From the NCBI RefSeq assembly GCF_003206615.1, contig NZ_PZJW01000006.1, forward strand, positions 310,001 through 374,000: 64,000 nt of DNA, written 5' to 3'. Numbering within the stretch: the first letter of the stretch is position 1; each line of letters starts with the position of its first letter. The notes beneath the pieces are model-generated. The model was not told where the DNA came from, did no database searches, and saw only the letters and a program-made list of their open reading frames with translations. The position numbers and the translations under genes were made by a program. Origin of the DNA: Salinicola acroporae. GTDB lineage: Bacteria > Pseudomonadota > Gammaproteobacteria > Pseudomonadales > Halomonadaceae. Shown here one piece after another: positions 37,833 through 49,010 of the stretch.

Positions 37833-38606
37833 ATGCTGTTCGACGCCCACTGTCACCTCGATTTCGACAGTTTCGACGCCGATCGCCAAGCCGTTTTCGA
37901 ACGTGCCCACGCGGTCGGCGTCTCGCGTTTCATGGTGCCGGGCACGACGCGTGATCGCTGGCGGGCGGTGTTGAACCTGGGGAAGCGCGCCGACGTGGTC
38001 GTGGCGCTCGGGCTGCACCCCTATTTCGTGGCTCAGCACGCTGCCACTGATCTCGAGGCGCTGGAGGAGGTCGTGGCGCGTGGCGATCGACTCGTCGGCA
38101 TCGGCGAGTGCGGGATCGACGCCAGATTCGAGGCGACGCTGGAGCATCAATGGGAGCTGTTCGAAGCGCAGCTGCAACTGGCGAAGCGGTATCGACTCCC
38201 GGTCATCGTCCACTGCGTCCACGCCGATGATCAAGTGGCCAAGCGGCTGAAGCAGCTCGATCTTCCGGCGCGCGGATTGATTCACGCCTTCGGTGGCAGC
38301 CCGGAACAGGCCAGGCGTTTCGTGGATCTCGGCTACCGGCTCGGGCTCGGCGGCGGCGTCACCTACGATCGCGCCAAGCGCTTGCATCGGGCGGTAAGGG
38401 CGATACCCGACGACGGCTTCGTGCTCGAGACCGATAGCCCCGACATGCCGTTGGCCGGGCGTCAGGGGCAGCGCAACGAGCCCGCCCATCTCGACGAGAT
38501 TCTGGCCCGTGTCGCGCTGCTGCGGAGCCAGGATCGAGACTGGGTCGCCGCCAACGCCTGGGACAATACCCACCGGATCTTCCGGCTTGAGGCGGCGTCG
38601 CCCTGA
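37833..38606 (+). CDS. TatD-family metal-dependent hydrolase (YjjV-like)
   Basis: A 257-residue TIM-barrel hydrolase. Metal ligands are His6 and His8 (DAHCHLD), Glu92 (GIGECGID), His126 (VHCVHAD) and His150 (HAFGG), and the catalytic Asp lies in LETDSPDMP near 200. TatD enzymes act as 3'-5' exonucleases or D-Tyr-tRNA deacylase-like hydrolases; the subgroup here resembles YjjV, of unclear substrate. It starts three bases after mscL and converges on ygfZ. Confidence 0.9.
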   Translation: MLFDAHCHLDFDSFDADRQAVFERAHAVGVSRFMVPGTTRDRWRAVLNLGKRADVVVALGLHPYFVAQHAATDLEALEEVVARGDRLVGIGECGIDARFEATLEHQWELFEAQLQLAKRYRLPVIVHCVHADDQVAKRLKQLDLPARGLIHAFGGSPEQARRFVDLGYRLGLGGGVTYDRAKRLHRAVRAIPDDGFVLETDSPDMPLAGRQGQRNEPAHLDEILARVALLRSQDRDWVAANAWDNTHRIFRLEAASP

Positions 38607-38622
38607 GTGGGCGCTGTCGTCG

Positions 38623-39681
38623 TCAGGCGGTCGCGGTCCCGCCGACGACGGACTCGGGATCGAGACGTTCGAGCGGATAGGGCAGCTCGCGCAGCACCAG
38701 GTCACGCTCGCCGACGAACAGTGGCGATTCCTCGTCCTGGCTGGTGTTGAGGACGGCCAGGACGGCGCATGAATCGGAGTCGTCGTCGTTGACTGCCTGG
38801 AATATCTCGCCCACGCGCTTGGCCTCGGCGTTGCGAATCTCCTCGCCGATGGCGGGCAGCGAGCTGCCTTCCAGCGAGGCGATCCGCAGGCGCCTTTTGA
38901 CCTGGCCCCGGAAATGCGCCCTTGCCACCACTTCCTGGCCGGTGTAGCAGCCCTTGCGAAAGCTGATGCCGCCCAAGGCTTCCCAGTTGATCATCTGCGG
39001 CAGAAAGGCGTCGCTGTGATCGGCGGTGAGCCAGGCGACGCCGGCACCGATATCCGCACGTCGCCACAGGACCGTATTCGCGGCGCTGGCGGACCGGCTC
39101 AACGACTCCCACCGTGTTGCGGCCTCGGCGGCCGGCAGGGTCAGCATCGCGCGGGGCTGGTCGGCGGGCTGGCGCAAGGCGACGATGCCGTCCTGCTGGG
39201 TCATGTGCCAGTCGAGACGGGGCAGGTCGGGCAGGCCGGCAGCGGTCGCCCACGGCTCGGGGCGCCCGATCATGCCGATCAGGGCCAGATCCTGGCGATG
39301 GCTCAGCTTCACCTTATAGAAAGGGGCGTATTTTTCGAGGTGCGTCGCCAGCGGAGTGGCCAGCGAGGCGTGCAGCAGCAGCCAGTAGCGCTCGGCGGAG
39401 ACCTTGAGCACCTCGGCATTGGCGATCATGCGCCCCTTCGGCGTACAGAAGGCGGTCAAGGGCGCGAAGTCGCCATCCGCGTGTTCGACGTTGGCGCTGG
39501 TCTGCCCCTGCAGAAAGCGAGCCGCATCGGGGCCGTCGCATTCGAGAATGCTCAAGTGGGTGAGCGGTACCAGATGCGCACTGTCACTGGCGGAGCCGTG
39601 ATCGTCGCTCGGAAACACCCAGTCGTGCTCATTCGACTGGCGCCCGCCCAAGGCCGTGAGATATGCCAGCCAATCGTCCAT
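38623..39681 (-). CDS. ygfZ: Folate-binding tRNA-modifying/Fe-S maintenance protein YgfZ
   Basis: A 352-residue GcvT-like protein lacking aminomethyltransferase activity. The signature KGCYTGQEVVARAHFRG near residue 240, with its conserved Cys, is diagnostic; YgfZ supports maturation or repair of some Fe-S enzymes such as MiaB. The N-terminal folate-binding region contains FLQGQTSANVE. The start at 39681 (MDDWLAYL) is preferred. E. coli has sdhE (ygfY) next to ygfZ; I do not see it here. The gene converges with the TatD-family gene. Confidence 0.92.
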   Translation of the reverse strand: MDDWLAYLTALGGRQSNEHDWVFPSDDHGSASDSAHLVPLTHLSILECDGPDAARFLQGQTSANVEHADGDFAPLTAFCTPKGRMIANAEVLKVSAERYWLLLHASLATPLATHLEKYAPFYKVKLSHRQDLALIGMIGRPEPWATAAGLPDLPRLDWHMTQQDGIVALRQPADQPRAMLTLPAAEAATRWESLSRSASAANTVLWRRADIGAGVAWLTADHSDAFLPQMINWEALGGISFRKGCYTGQEVVARAHFRGQVKRRLRIASLEGSSLPAIGEEIRNAEAKRVGEIFQAVNDDDSDSCAVLAVLNTSQDEESPLFVGERDLVLRELPYPLERLDPESVVGGTATA

Positions 39682-40021
39682 CCGATGCCTCCTGTGAAGC
39701 GGTTGTCGGTACCGGCGTGGGCGGTACCAGAGCGTGTTGTCTCGCCTCAAGATGGCGGCGATATCCGGCTATTGCAACGCCAGGTCGCGCAAATGGCGTG
39801 CAGGGTCTGTTCTCGACTATTCCACGCGGCCCGCATCTTCGGGGTGCTCGTCGAATACGCTCAGTCTTCGTTGCGGGACGGGATAAGGCAACAGCACTTA
39901 GCGGCGTTGCCTGAACGTCTTTGACGCAGCAACGACGCTCGCGGCGTATCGTGCGAGCGGGCCCTAGGCTATGCTTGTCTGCCTGAATATCGCCGTGGAA
40001 GACCGTCGTGGAGAGTCTCGC
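39682..40021. other. Divergent gap upstream of ygfZ
   Basis: 340 bases with no supported gene. Open frames in it have no recognisable family pattern, including none resembling SdhE. TAGGCTATGCT (about 39964-39975) could be a -10 region for the small HMA-like gene. Confidence 0.4.
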
Positions 40022-40219
40022 ATGCCCCATATCAACCTCACGCTGAGCGGCGTATCGACGCCGGAAGACCTCAATCGCGTCACCACCGCCCTGATGATGG
40101 TGGATGGTGTCGAAAGCGTCGATATCGGCCGGGAATGGGCCGAGGTGGAAGGTCGTGCCAGCCGCGACGCGCTGATCGCGGCAGTGGAGGCGCTGAAATC
40201 GGGATTTAGCGCACGGTGA
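40022..40219 (+). CDS. Small HMA-like ferredoxin-fold protein without CxxC
   Basis: A 65-residue protein (MPHINLTLSGVSTPEDLNRV). Its beta-alpha-beta-beta-alpha-beta pattern and the phrase VDGVESVDIGREWAEVEG resemble heavy-metal-associated domains, but the metal-binding CxxC is replaced by GVSTPED. It may be a divergent metallochaperone that no longer binds metal, or an unrelated small ferredoxin-fold. GGAG lies eight bases before the ATG at 40022. It is alone, 80 bases before uvrB. Confidence 0.55.
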   Translation: MPHINLTLSGVSTPEDLNRVTTALMMVDGVESVDIGREWAEVEGRASRDALIAAVEALKSGFSAR

Positions 40220-40299
40220 TCGTGGCTCGTCCTGAGCGATGGCACTCGAAGTCACATGTTGCCCTTGAATGACGATCGTTTGGACCCTAATTAGTCATC

Positions 40300-42333
<2,034 letters not shown>

Positions 42334-42354
42334 GCGAGGTCAGGAAGCGCTCGA

Positions 42355-43176
42355 ATGCCGGAAGGACCGGAAATACGTCGCGTTGCGGATCGGCTGGGCA
42401 AGGTTCTGGTCGGCAGACCGCTGATCCACACCTGGTTCGCCTTTGCCGAGATCGCGTCCATGGCCGGGCGCCTGGGCCGAAGCCGGGTGACGGCGGTCGA
42501 CTGCTGGGGCAAGGCGCTGTTGATCACCTTCAGTGATGGGCACGTGCTCTACTCCCACAACCAGCTCTATGGCGTCTGGCGTATTCACCGTCGCGGCCAC
42601 GCGCCGACCTCGGGGCGGACGCTACGTGCCCGGCTGACGACCGCGACCCACGCCGCCAGTCTCTACAGCGCCTCGGACATCTCGCTCTGGACCACCGAGA
42701 CCATTCGGCAGCAGCCATTGCTGGCCCGCCTGGGGCCGGATCTGCTGACTCACGACATCTCGGCGGGAGATATCGAGGCGCGATTGATGGACTCCGGCTT
42801 CGCGGGCCGGGGGCTTGGCGGGCTGCTGCTGGATCAGGGTTTCTACGCCGGTATCGGCAACTACCTTCGCTCGGAGATCCTGTTCTACGCCGGGTTGTCG
42901 CCGGGAAAGCGTCCCCGGGATCTGACGTCCGAGCAGCGCCAGCAACTGGCGTGCGTCATCCTGGCCACGATCCAGCAGGCCTATCGACAAGCCGGCGTCA
43001 CCAATCGTCCCGCATGGCGCAGGCGCTTGCAGCGGGCCGGGGAGCATCGCAACCAGTGGCGGTTCGCCGTCTTCAACCGCGAGGGCCTGTCGTGCCACGC
43101 CTGTGGTTCGACCATCGTTCGCGAAGCCGTTGCCTCCCGGCGCCTCTATCGCTGCCCCGTCTGTCAGCCGGAATGA
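42355..43176 (+). CDS. nei: Endonuclease VIII (DNA glycosylase/AP lyase)
   Basis: A 273-residue Fpg/Nei-family enzyme that removes oxidised pyrimidines. The catalytic N-terminal Pro and Glu are in MPEGPEIRR. Helix-two-turn-helix GIGNYLRSEILFYAGLSP is near 160, and the zinc finger CHAC...CPVC closes the protein. MPEGPEIRRVAD with long central linker fits Nei rather than Fpg (MutM). It starts 21 bases after uvrB, probably forming a repair operon. Confidence 0.93.
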   Translation: MPEGPEIRRVADRLGKVLVGRPLIHTWFAFAEIASMAGRLGRSRVTAVDCWGKALLITFSDGHVLYSHNQLYGVWRIHRRGHAPTSGRTLRARLTTATHAASLYSASDISLWTTETIRQQPLLARLGPDLLTHDISAGDIEARLMDSGFAGRGLGGLLLDQGFYAGIGNYLRSEILFYAGLSPGKRPRDLTSEQRQQLACVILATIQQAYRQAGVTNRPAWRRRLQRAGEHRNQWRFAVFNREGLSCHACGSTIVREAVASRRLYRCPVCQPE

Positions 43177-43217
43177 TAGGCAGGCCCTATTGCTTTGGGC
43201 TAGCAGGGGCACTCGAT

Positions 43218-43238
43218 TTTATACCGTTATCTTGCATG
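43218..43238. repeat. Copy 2 of an exact 21-bp intergenic repeat
   Basis: Identical to 26012-26032 on the same strand. This copy lies 41 bases after the nei stop and about 120 bases upstream of the fumarase gene, where ATACCGTTATCTTG could act as part of a promoter or protein site. Confidence 0.9.
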
Positions 43239-43358
43239 ACTGATCCAAGCTCAACCTGCCAATTTTCATTCGCTGGGGTATGATTGGCCCCCTCGAAGCT
43301 ACCGACCCGCGGACGATCGATCCGTCGGGCAGTTACCGTGACCAGCAGGAGACCGATG

Positions 43359-44864
43359 ATGACCGTGATCCGCCAGGAGGATCTCATTCAGAGCGTGGCC
43401 GATGCGCTGCAGTACATCTCCTATTATCACCCCAAGGATTTCATCGATGCCATGCACGCGGCCTACCAGCGGGAAGAGAATCCCGCGGCGCGCGATGCCA
43501 TCGCCCAGATCCTGATCAACTCCAGGATGTGCGCCACCGGCCATCGGCCGATCTGCCAGGACACCGGCATCGTCACGGTCTTTGTCCACGTCGGCATGAA
43601 CGTTCGCTGGGAAGCCGACCTGAGTCTCGACGAGATGGTCAACGAGGGGGTACGCCGCGCCTATCTGCTGCCCGATAACGTGCTGCGCGCGTCGGTGCTG
43701 GCCGACCCCGATGGCAAGCGAAAGAACACCGGCGACAATACGCCTGCGGTGATTCATCACAAGCTGGTGCCGGGCGACACGGTCGAGATTCACGTCGCGG
43801 CCAAGGGCGGCGGCAGCGAGGCGAAATCCAAGTTCGCGATGCTCAATCCCTCCGACAACGTGGTCGACTGGGTGCTGGAACAGCTACCCAAGATGGGCGC
43901 TGGCTGGTGTCCGCCGGGAATGCTCGGCATCGGCATCGGCGGCACTGCAGAAAAGGCCATGGAACTGGCGAAGGAAGCGCTGCTCGACCCGATCGACATT
44001 CAGGCGCTCCAGGCGCGCGGTGCCAACAATCGGGCCGAGGAGCTGCGTCTGGAGCTGTTCGACAAGGTCAACCGCAGCGGCATCGGCGCTCAGGGACTGG
44101 GCGGTCTGACCACGGTGCTCGACATCAAGGTCAAGGATTACCCGACTCACGCCGCCAACAAGCCGGTGGCGATCATCCCCAACTGCGCCGCGACCCGTCA
44201 CGTGCACTTCACGCTGGATGGCAGCGGCGCGGCGGTGCTGCCAGCACCGAAACTCGACGATTGGCCCGAGATTACCTGGGAGGTGGGCGAGGGCGTGCGG
44301 CGAGTCAATCTCGACGAGATTACCCCGGAAGCCGTGCGCGAGTGGCAGCCCGGCGATACCGTGCTGCTGTCGGGCAAGCTGCTGACCGGGCGGGATGCCG
44401 CACACAAGCGAATGATAGACATGCTGGCCAAGGGCGAGTCGCTGCCGGTGGACCTGAAGAATCGCTTCATCTACTACGTCGGCCCGGTCGATCCGGTGGG
44501 TGACGAGGTGGTCGGACCGGCGGGGCCCACCACGGCGACCCGGATGGACAAGTTCACGCGGACGCTGCTCGAGCAGACCGGCCTGTTGGGCATGGTCGGC
44601 AAGGCCGAGCGCGGACCGTTGGCTATCGAGGCGATTCGCGACAATCAGGCAGTCTATCTGATGGCCGTCGGTGGTGCCGCCTACCTGGTGGCCCAAGCGA
44701 TCAAGAAGGCCGAGGTGATCGCGTTCGACGACCTGGGCATGGAAGCGATCTACGAGTTCGAGGTCGAAGACATGCCCGTCACGGTGGCCGTGGACCATCT
44801 GGGGACATCGGTTCACCAGACGGGGCCTGCCAAGTGGCAGGAGATCATCGCCGAACGGGTCTGA
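43359..44864 (+). CDS. Fumarate hydratase, class I (Fe-S)
   Basis: A 501-residue [4Fe-4S] class I fumarase interconverting fumarate and malate in the TCA cycle. It is the single-chain form with N-terminal Fe-S domain (SRMCATGHRPICQDTGIVTV near 50-70; WCPPGMLGIGIGGTAE near 186) and C-terminal domain (GPAGPTTATRMDKFTRTLLE). Three cluster cysteines are in the expected positions. AGGAG at 43347-43351 gives best spacing to the second ATG at 43359, giving MTVIRQEDL; the ATG at 43356 is also possible. It ends at a strong terminator. Confidence 0.94.
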   Translation: MTVIRQEDLIQSVADALQYISYYHPKDFIDAMHAAYQREENPAARDAIAQILINSRMCATGHRPICQDTGIVTVFVHVGMNVRWEADLSLDEMVNEGVRRAYLLPDNVLRASVLADPDGKRKNTGDNTPAVIHHKLVPGDTVEIHVAAKGGGSEAKSKFAMLNPSDNVVDWVLEQLPKMGAGWCPPGMLGIGIGGTAEKAMELAKEALLDPIDIQALQARGANNRAEELRLELFDKVNRSGIGAQGLGGLTTVLDIKVKDYPTHAANKPVAIIPNCAATRHVHFTLDGSGAAVLPAPKLDDWPEITWEVGEGVRRVNLDEITPEAVREWQPGDTVLLSGKLLTGRDAAHKRMIDMLAKGESLPVDLKNRFIYYVGPVDPVGDEVVGPAGPTTATRMDKFTRTLLEQTGLLGMVGKAERGPLAIEAIRDNQAVYLMAVGGAAYLVAQAIKKAEVIAFDDLGMEAIYEFEVEDMPVTVAVDHLGTSVHQTGPAKWQEIIAERV

Positions 44865-44928
44865 ACGTCAGTGACGGAGCCCGTCGGCGAGGGTAGTCGG
44901 CCGCTATTGCGTCAGCAGGACGCGTAAA

Positions 44929-44961
44929 GGAGAGAGCCCCTGTGGGGCTCTCTCCTTTTTT
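44929..44961 (+). terminator. Intrinsic terminator of class I fumarase gene
   Basis: A perfect 12-bp stem GGAGAGAGCCCC/GGGGCTCTCTCC with a TGT loop and T6, 65 bases after the stop. A-tract on the left makes it workable in reverse too. Confidence 0.9.
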
Positions 44962-45025
44962 CGGTATGATGTTGGTTAGGCTGACGATTTCTGGCGGAGA
45001 AGACGACAATGCAGCGTAGCGGAAG

Positions 45026-46456
45026 ATGTCGGACATGACCTTGCTGATCGGCTGGCTGTTGTTCGTTTCTCACGTGGCTGGAATCGCCACGGCGATCATG
45101 GCGCTGATGTCCAGCCGCACCTCGCAGGGTGCCGTTGCCTGGATCGTGACGCTGATCAGTTTTCCCTATATTGCCGTGCCGATTTTCTGGACATTCGGCC
45201 GGCCGAGGTTCTACGGCTATGTCTCGGCGCGGGGCGAGCGGGACACCGTGCTGCGTCAGGTCCTTCAGCGTTATCGACCAAACATGGAGTCGTTCATTTC
45301 GCGCCCGGAGGCCGTCAGCGGCCGCATTCGAGCGGTCGAGGAGTTGGCCCGCATGCCGATGACCCGAGGCAATCGAGCGGAGCTGCTGATCGATGGCGAT
45401 GCCACTTTCGACAGCCTTTTCGAGGGAATCGATCGAGCCGAGGACTATATCCTGGTCCAGTTCTTCATCGTGCGCGCCGACGAGATTGGCCTGGCCTTCA
45501 AGCGCAAGCTGATCTTCCAGGCAGAGCATGGCGTCAACGTCTATTTTCTCTATGACGAGATCGGTAGTCGAGGATTGCCCGGCGGCTATCTGAGGGATCT
45601 GGAAGAAGCCGGAGTCAGGGTATCTGCCTTCAACTCCTCGCGCGGCTGGCGTCACCGATTCCAGATCAACTTCCGCAATCATCGCAAGATCGTGGTCGCC
45701 GACGGCCGCGTGGGCTGGACCGGCGGGCTCAATGTCGCCGATGAATATCTGGGCCGGGTCGAGCGCTACGGACGCTGGCGCGATACTCACCTGAAGTTGC
45801 AGGGCCCGAGCGTGCTGGCGCTGCAGGAAGCGTTCTGGGAAGACTGGTACTGGGCAACCGGCGACATTCTGGCGCTCGGATGGAAGCCGAGGCAAATTCC
45901 CGATGCGTCCCAGCACGTGGCGATCGTGCCTTCCGGTCCTGCAGATGGGCGGGAAACGGCCAGTCTCCTGGTTCAGCACGCCATTCACGGCGCGCGCCAT
46001 CGCCTCTGGGTGACCAGCCCGTATTTCGTTCCCGACCACGGTGTCCAGGACGCGCTGACCCTGGCCGCGCTCAGGGGCGTCGACGTCCGGGTACTGATTC
46101 CCGAGCGCCCGGATCATCTGTTGGTTTTCTTGTCCGCCTTTGCGTTCCTGCCGGAAATGATCCGCAACGGGGTCAAGATATACCGTTATCAGCCCGGTTT
46201 TCTACATCAAAAAGTTCTGTTGGTGGATGATCACACCTCGATGGTGGGCACGGTCAATCTGGACAATCGGTCTTTTCGGCTCAATTTCGAAGTCACCGCC
46301 TATATTCCCGACAAGGTCTTCGCGGCGTCGGTTTTCGAGATGCTCGAGCAGGACTTTGCCAGCAGCCGGCAGGTCAGCCAGCGCGAACTCGAGGAGCGGC
46401 CGCTGTGGCGCAAGCTAGTATCGCGCGCCACTTACCTGCTGTCGCCCGTGCAGTAG
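45026..46456 (+). CDS. cls: Cardiolipin synthase
   Basis: A 476-residue phospholipase-D-superfamily enzyme that joins two phosphatidylglycerols into cardiolipin. Two N-terminal membrane helices (about 5-60) are followed by paired catalytic motifs: HRKIVVADGRVGWTGGLN near 222 and HQKVLLVDDHTSMVGTVN near 401, each with the HxK(x)4D core. Length matches ClsA (486 in E. coli). The first ATG (45026) is taken; a second at 45035 is equally plausible. The gene is monocistronic and followed by a LysR gene. Confidence 0.95.
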   Translation: MSDMTLLIGWLLFVSHVAGIATAIMALMSSRTSQGAVAWIVTLISFPYIAVPIFWTFGRPRFYGYVSARGERDTVLRQVLQRYRPNMESFISRPEAVSGRIRAVEELARMPMTRGNRAELLIDGDATFDSLFEGIDRAEDYILVQFFIVRADEIGLAFKRKLIFQAEHGVNVYFLYDEIGSRGLPGGYLRDLEEAGVRVSAFNSSRGWRHRFQINFRNHRKIVVADGRVGWTGGLNVADEYLGRVERYGRWRDTHLKLQGPSVLALQEAFWEDWYWATGDILALGWKPRQIPDASQHVAIVPSGPADGRETASLLVQHAIHGARHRLWVTSPYFVPDHGVQDALTLAALRGVDVRVLIPERPDHLLVFLSAFAFLPEMIRNGVKIYRYQPGFLHQKVLLVDDHTSMVGTVNLDNRSFRLNFEVTAYIPDKVFAASVFEMLEQDFASSRQVSQRELEERPLWRKLVSRATYLLSPVQ

Positions 46457-46516
46457 CACTGCCGCTGACATGGCGGCCGCCGTCACCAACGCATGAAGGG
46501 TTGCCGGGAGGCACCA

Positions 46517-47434
46517 TTGAATCTAGAAACCAAATGGCTCGAGGATTTCGTGGCCTTGTCCAACACGAGGAGTTTCTCGGCGTCGGCGCGTCAGCGGCAT
46601 GTCACGCAACCCGCGTTCAGTCGGCGCATCCGCTCGCTGGAACAGGCCGTCGGCGCCACCTTGGTGGACCGCTCGACGACTCCAGTCAGTCTGACGCCGG
46701 AAGGGCAGCTCTTTCTGGTGACGGCGAGAAACATGGTCGAGCAGCTCAACGATAGCCTGGCGCACCTCCGCGGTCTCGCCATGGACAACGAAGCTCTGGA
46801 CATCGTTGCCGCCCATTCGCTGGCACTGGCGTTCTATCCGCCCTGGATATCGCGCCTGCAGAAAGGTGTCGGGGAACTGCCGACCCGATTGGTCGCCATG
46901 AACGTGGGCGATGCCATTCACGTCCTGCGGGAGGGCAACTGCGACCTGATGCTGGCCTACCATGATCCCTATGCCACCATGCAGCTGGACGCCGAGATAT
47001 TTCCCTCGTTCTCCATCGGCCAGGTCAAGATGATCCCCGTCAGCGTTCCGGATCCGGGGGGCGAACCGAGGTTTTCGTTCGATGGCGACGGGCCGATTCC
47101 GTTCCTGTCCTATACCCAAGGTGCCTTTCTCGGCCGCAGCGTCCGAATGCTGCTCAAGAACGAGCCCGGCCGCATGCGTCTCAAGACCGTCTACGAGACG
47201 GCCATGGCGGAAGGGCTCAAGGGCATGGCCTTGCAGGGCGTCGGGCTGGCCTGGATCCCGGATTTCTGTATTCGTGACGAATTGGCGAACGGAAAGTTGG
47301 TGCGCGCCGCCGAGAGCGACTGGGATATTCCGCTGGAAATTCGCCTGTATCGATGCTCGCTGGTCCACAAGCCCGGTGTCGAGAAGCTGTGGCGTCGCAT
47401 GATGAAGCTCCCCAGCGATTTCCTGCGGGCATGA
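46517..47434 (+). CDS. LysR-family regulator, HypT (YjiE)-like
   Basis: A 305-residue LysR regulator. The start NLETKWLEDFVALSNTRSFS and the following VTQPAFSRRIRSLEQAVG closely follow E. coli HypT/YjiE, which senses hypochlorite by methionine oxidation. The helix-turn-helix is at about 4-60. The best start is TTG at 46517, with GGGAGG five bases upstream; an ATG at 46493 has no ribosome site. Whether the oxidised methionines of HypT are conserved cannot be settled by eye. Neighbours (cls, yihY) do not suggest a target. Confidence 0.85.
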   Translation: MNLETKWLEDFVALSNTRSFSASARQRHVTQPAFSRRIRSLEQAVGATLVDRSTTPVSLTPEGQLFLVTARNMVEQLNDSLAHLRGLAMDNEALDIVAAHSLALAFYPPWISRLQKGVGELPTRLVAMNVGDAIHVLREGNCDLMLAYHDPYATMQLDAEIFPSFSIGQVKMIPVSVPDPGGEPRFSFDGDGPIPFLSYTQGAFLGRSVRMLLKNEPGRMRLKTVYETAMAEGLKGMALQGVGLAWIPDFCIRDELANGKLVRAAESDWDIPLEIRLYRCSLVHKPGVEKLWRRMMKLPSDFLRA

Positions 47435-47588
47435 GGTGAACCGGTACCGGTAGCGTGTCGCCAACCAGCACGGGAAATGCGGAAATCTCGTCTAGACTGC
47501 TGGTGTGTCGTCAACAGGCCTCGCACCGTCGAGGCGTTGACGTTCATCTTTGCCGCCCTCGGTGACAGCAGACAACAGGGAACTCAAC

Positions 47589-48584
47589 TTGATAGCCCTT
47601 TACTCCAAAGCCGTCTCTTTCTGCCAGTACTGGTTCGCTGTCATTCGCGATTCCATCAAGTTATGGCTCGACCGCAACGCCTTCAGCTACGCTGGCTCAC
47701 TGGCGTTCTATACGCTCTTTTCGCTGGCACCGACGGTCATCATCGCGGTTACCGTCGTGGGACTGTGGCTGGGTGAGGATGCCGCCCGGGGCGAGATCGT
47801 GAACCGCCTGCAGGATACGCTCGGCCCCTCGGCGGCCAGTGCGATCGAGAGTGCCGTGGCGCAATCGAGCATCCAGGCCTCGGGCATCCTGCCGACGGTG
47901 GCGGGCTTCGTCACGCTGCTCATTGGTGCGACGACGGTGTTCGGTCAGATGCAATTTTCACTCAATACCATCTGGGGTGTCGCGCCCAACCCGGACCGCA
48001 ACAGTATCTTTCTATTTGCCAAGAAACGTCTGCTGTCGATGGCCGTCGTGCTGGCAATCGGGTTCGTGCTGCTGGTGTCGCTGATATTGGGCATCATCGT
48101 GCAGGCGACGTTCAGCTATGCCGGGGATTGGGTTCCCGGCAGCGTGTTTCTGCTCGAGATCGCTCAGTACGCGTTGTCCATCGTGGTGATCACGCTGTTC
48201 TTTGCCGCCATCTTCAAGGTGCTGCCGGATGTCGTGCTCTCTTATCGCGACGTGCTGCTGGGCGCCCTGGTGACAGCGGTGCTGTTCATCATCGGGCGTA
48301 ACGCGATCGCGGCCTATCTGGCGCACACGGCAACGGCTTCGACGTACGGGGCGGCGGGTTCGGTCGTGCTGGTCTTGCTCTGGGTGTACTACTCATCGCT
48401 GATCCTGCTGTTCGGCGCGGCGTTCACCCGAACCCATGTCCTGGCCAAGGGCGGCAGCATCATTCCTCGCAATACGGCCGTGGCAGTGCGCCATGAAGTG
48501 ATCAGAAAGGAGGAAGCATCTCATGACTCATCGGACGATCAAGGCCTGGGTGAGCGGGAGAGTCCAAGGCGTCAGCTATCGTGA
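47589..48584 (+). CDS. YihY/BrkB-family inner membrane protein
   Basis: About 331 residues with six membrane segments. The pattern RNAFSYAGSLAFYTLFSLAPTVI near residue 32, split by YAG-AFY, and the region GAAGSVVLVLLWVYYSSLILLFGA near 275 are typical of this family (formerly tRNA-nuclease Rbn, since reassigned). Its role is unknown. TTG 47589 has AGGGAA seven bases upstream; TTG 47550 is another candidate. Its last 62 bases overlap the acylphosphatase start. Confidence 0.88.
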   Translation: MIALYSKAVSFCQYWFAVIRDSIKLWLDRNAFSYAGSLAFYTLFSLAPTVIIAVTVVGLWLGEDAARGEIVNRLQDTLGPSAASAIESAVAQSSIQASGILPTVAGFVTLLIGATTVFGQMQFSLNTIWGVAPNPDRNSIFLFAKKRLLSMAVVLAIGFVLLVSLILGIIVQATFSYAGDWVPGSVFLLEIAQYALSIVVITLFFAAIFKVLPDVVLSYRDVLLGALVTAVLFIIGRNAIAAYLAHTATASTYGAAGSVVLVLLWVYYSSLILLFGAAFTRTHVLAKGGSIIPRNTAVAVRHEVIRKEEASHDSSDDQGLGERESPRRQLS

Positions 48585-48795
48585 ACATGTGCGTCGTCAC
48601 GCGGAGCGCTGGGGCATCACCGGTCATGCGATCAATCTCGAGGATGGGCGCGTCGAGGTAACCGCCCATGGCGAGGCCATCGCCATCGCCGAGCTGATCG
48701 ATCAACTATGGGAGGGCTCTCCGTCTGCGGACGTTACCGATGTCACGGTCGAGGAGGCGACGATCGCGGCACCCGCGAGTTTCACCACCGGTTGA
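48523..48795 (+). CDS. acyP: Acylphosphatase
   Basis: A 90-residue acylphosphatase hydrolysing carboxyl-phosphate mixed anhydrides. The motif SGRVQGVSYR holds catalytic Arg20, and Asn38 in GHAINLEDGRVEV is the second catalytic residue (usual GWVRNLPDG). The TxHR start has AGGAGG eight bases upstream. It begins inside the yihY gene in a different frame, so translation is probably coupled. Confidence 0.92.
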   Translation: MTHRTIKAWVSGRVQGVSYREHVRRHAERWGITGHAINLEDGRVEVTAHGEAIAIAELIDQLWEGSPSADVTDVTVEEATIAAPASFTTG

Positions 48796-49010
48796 GACCC
48801 GGGAGCCAAGCACGGTGTGGGAATCGACGAGCGACGGCAGACAAGGCAGGAACCAGCGCGGAACAGGCCCGGCTGGCGAGGCAGTCGGTTGCTAACGTTG
48901 TGTCGGGGGCGTGCGGGCGTTTTCCGGATGGCGTGCAGGTAGTGCCCGGTGGTATCGAATCGCAGTGGAATCTCGCCCGATCGCTTCCATGACGCTCGGG
49001 CGAGCCGGTT

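Noticed and set aside
39682-40021. A missed sdhE-like gene next to ygfZ
   Set aside because: Frames on both strands were read; none shows the RxxRRGMxELD-type pattern.
48971-49004. Terminator after the nucleoside hydrolase gene
   Set aside because: CTCGCCCGA/TCGGGCGAG can pair, but the 15-base loop and absence of a T-tract make it unconvincing.
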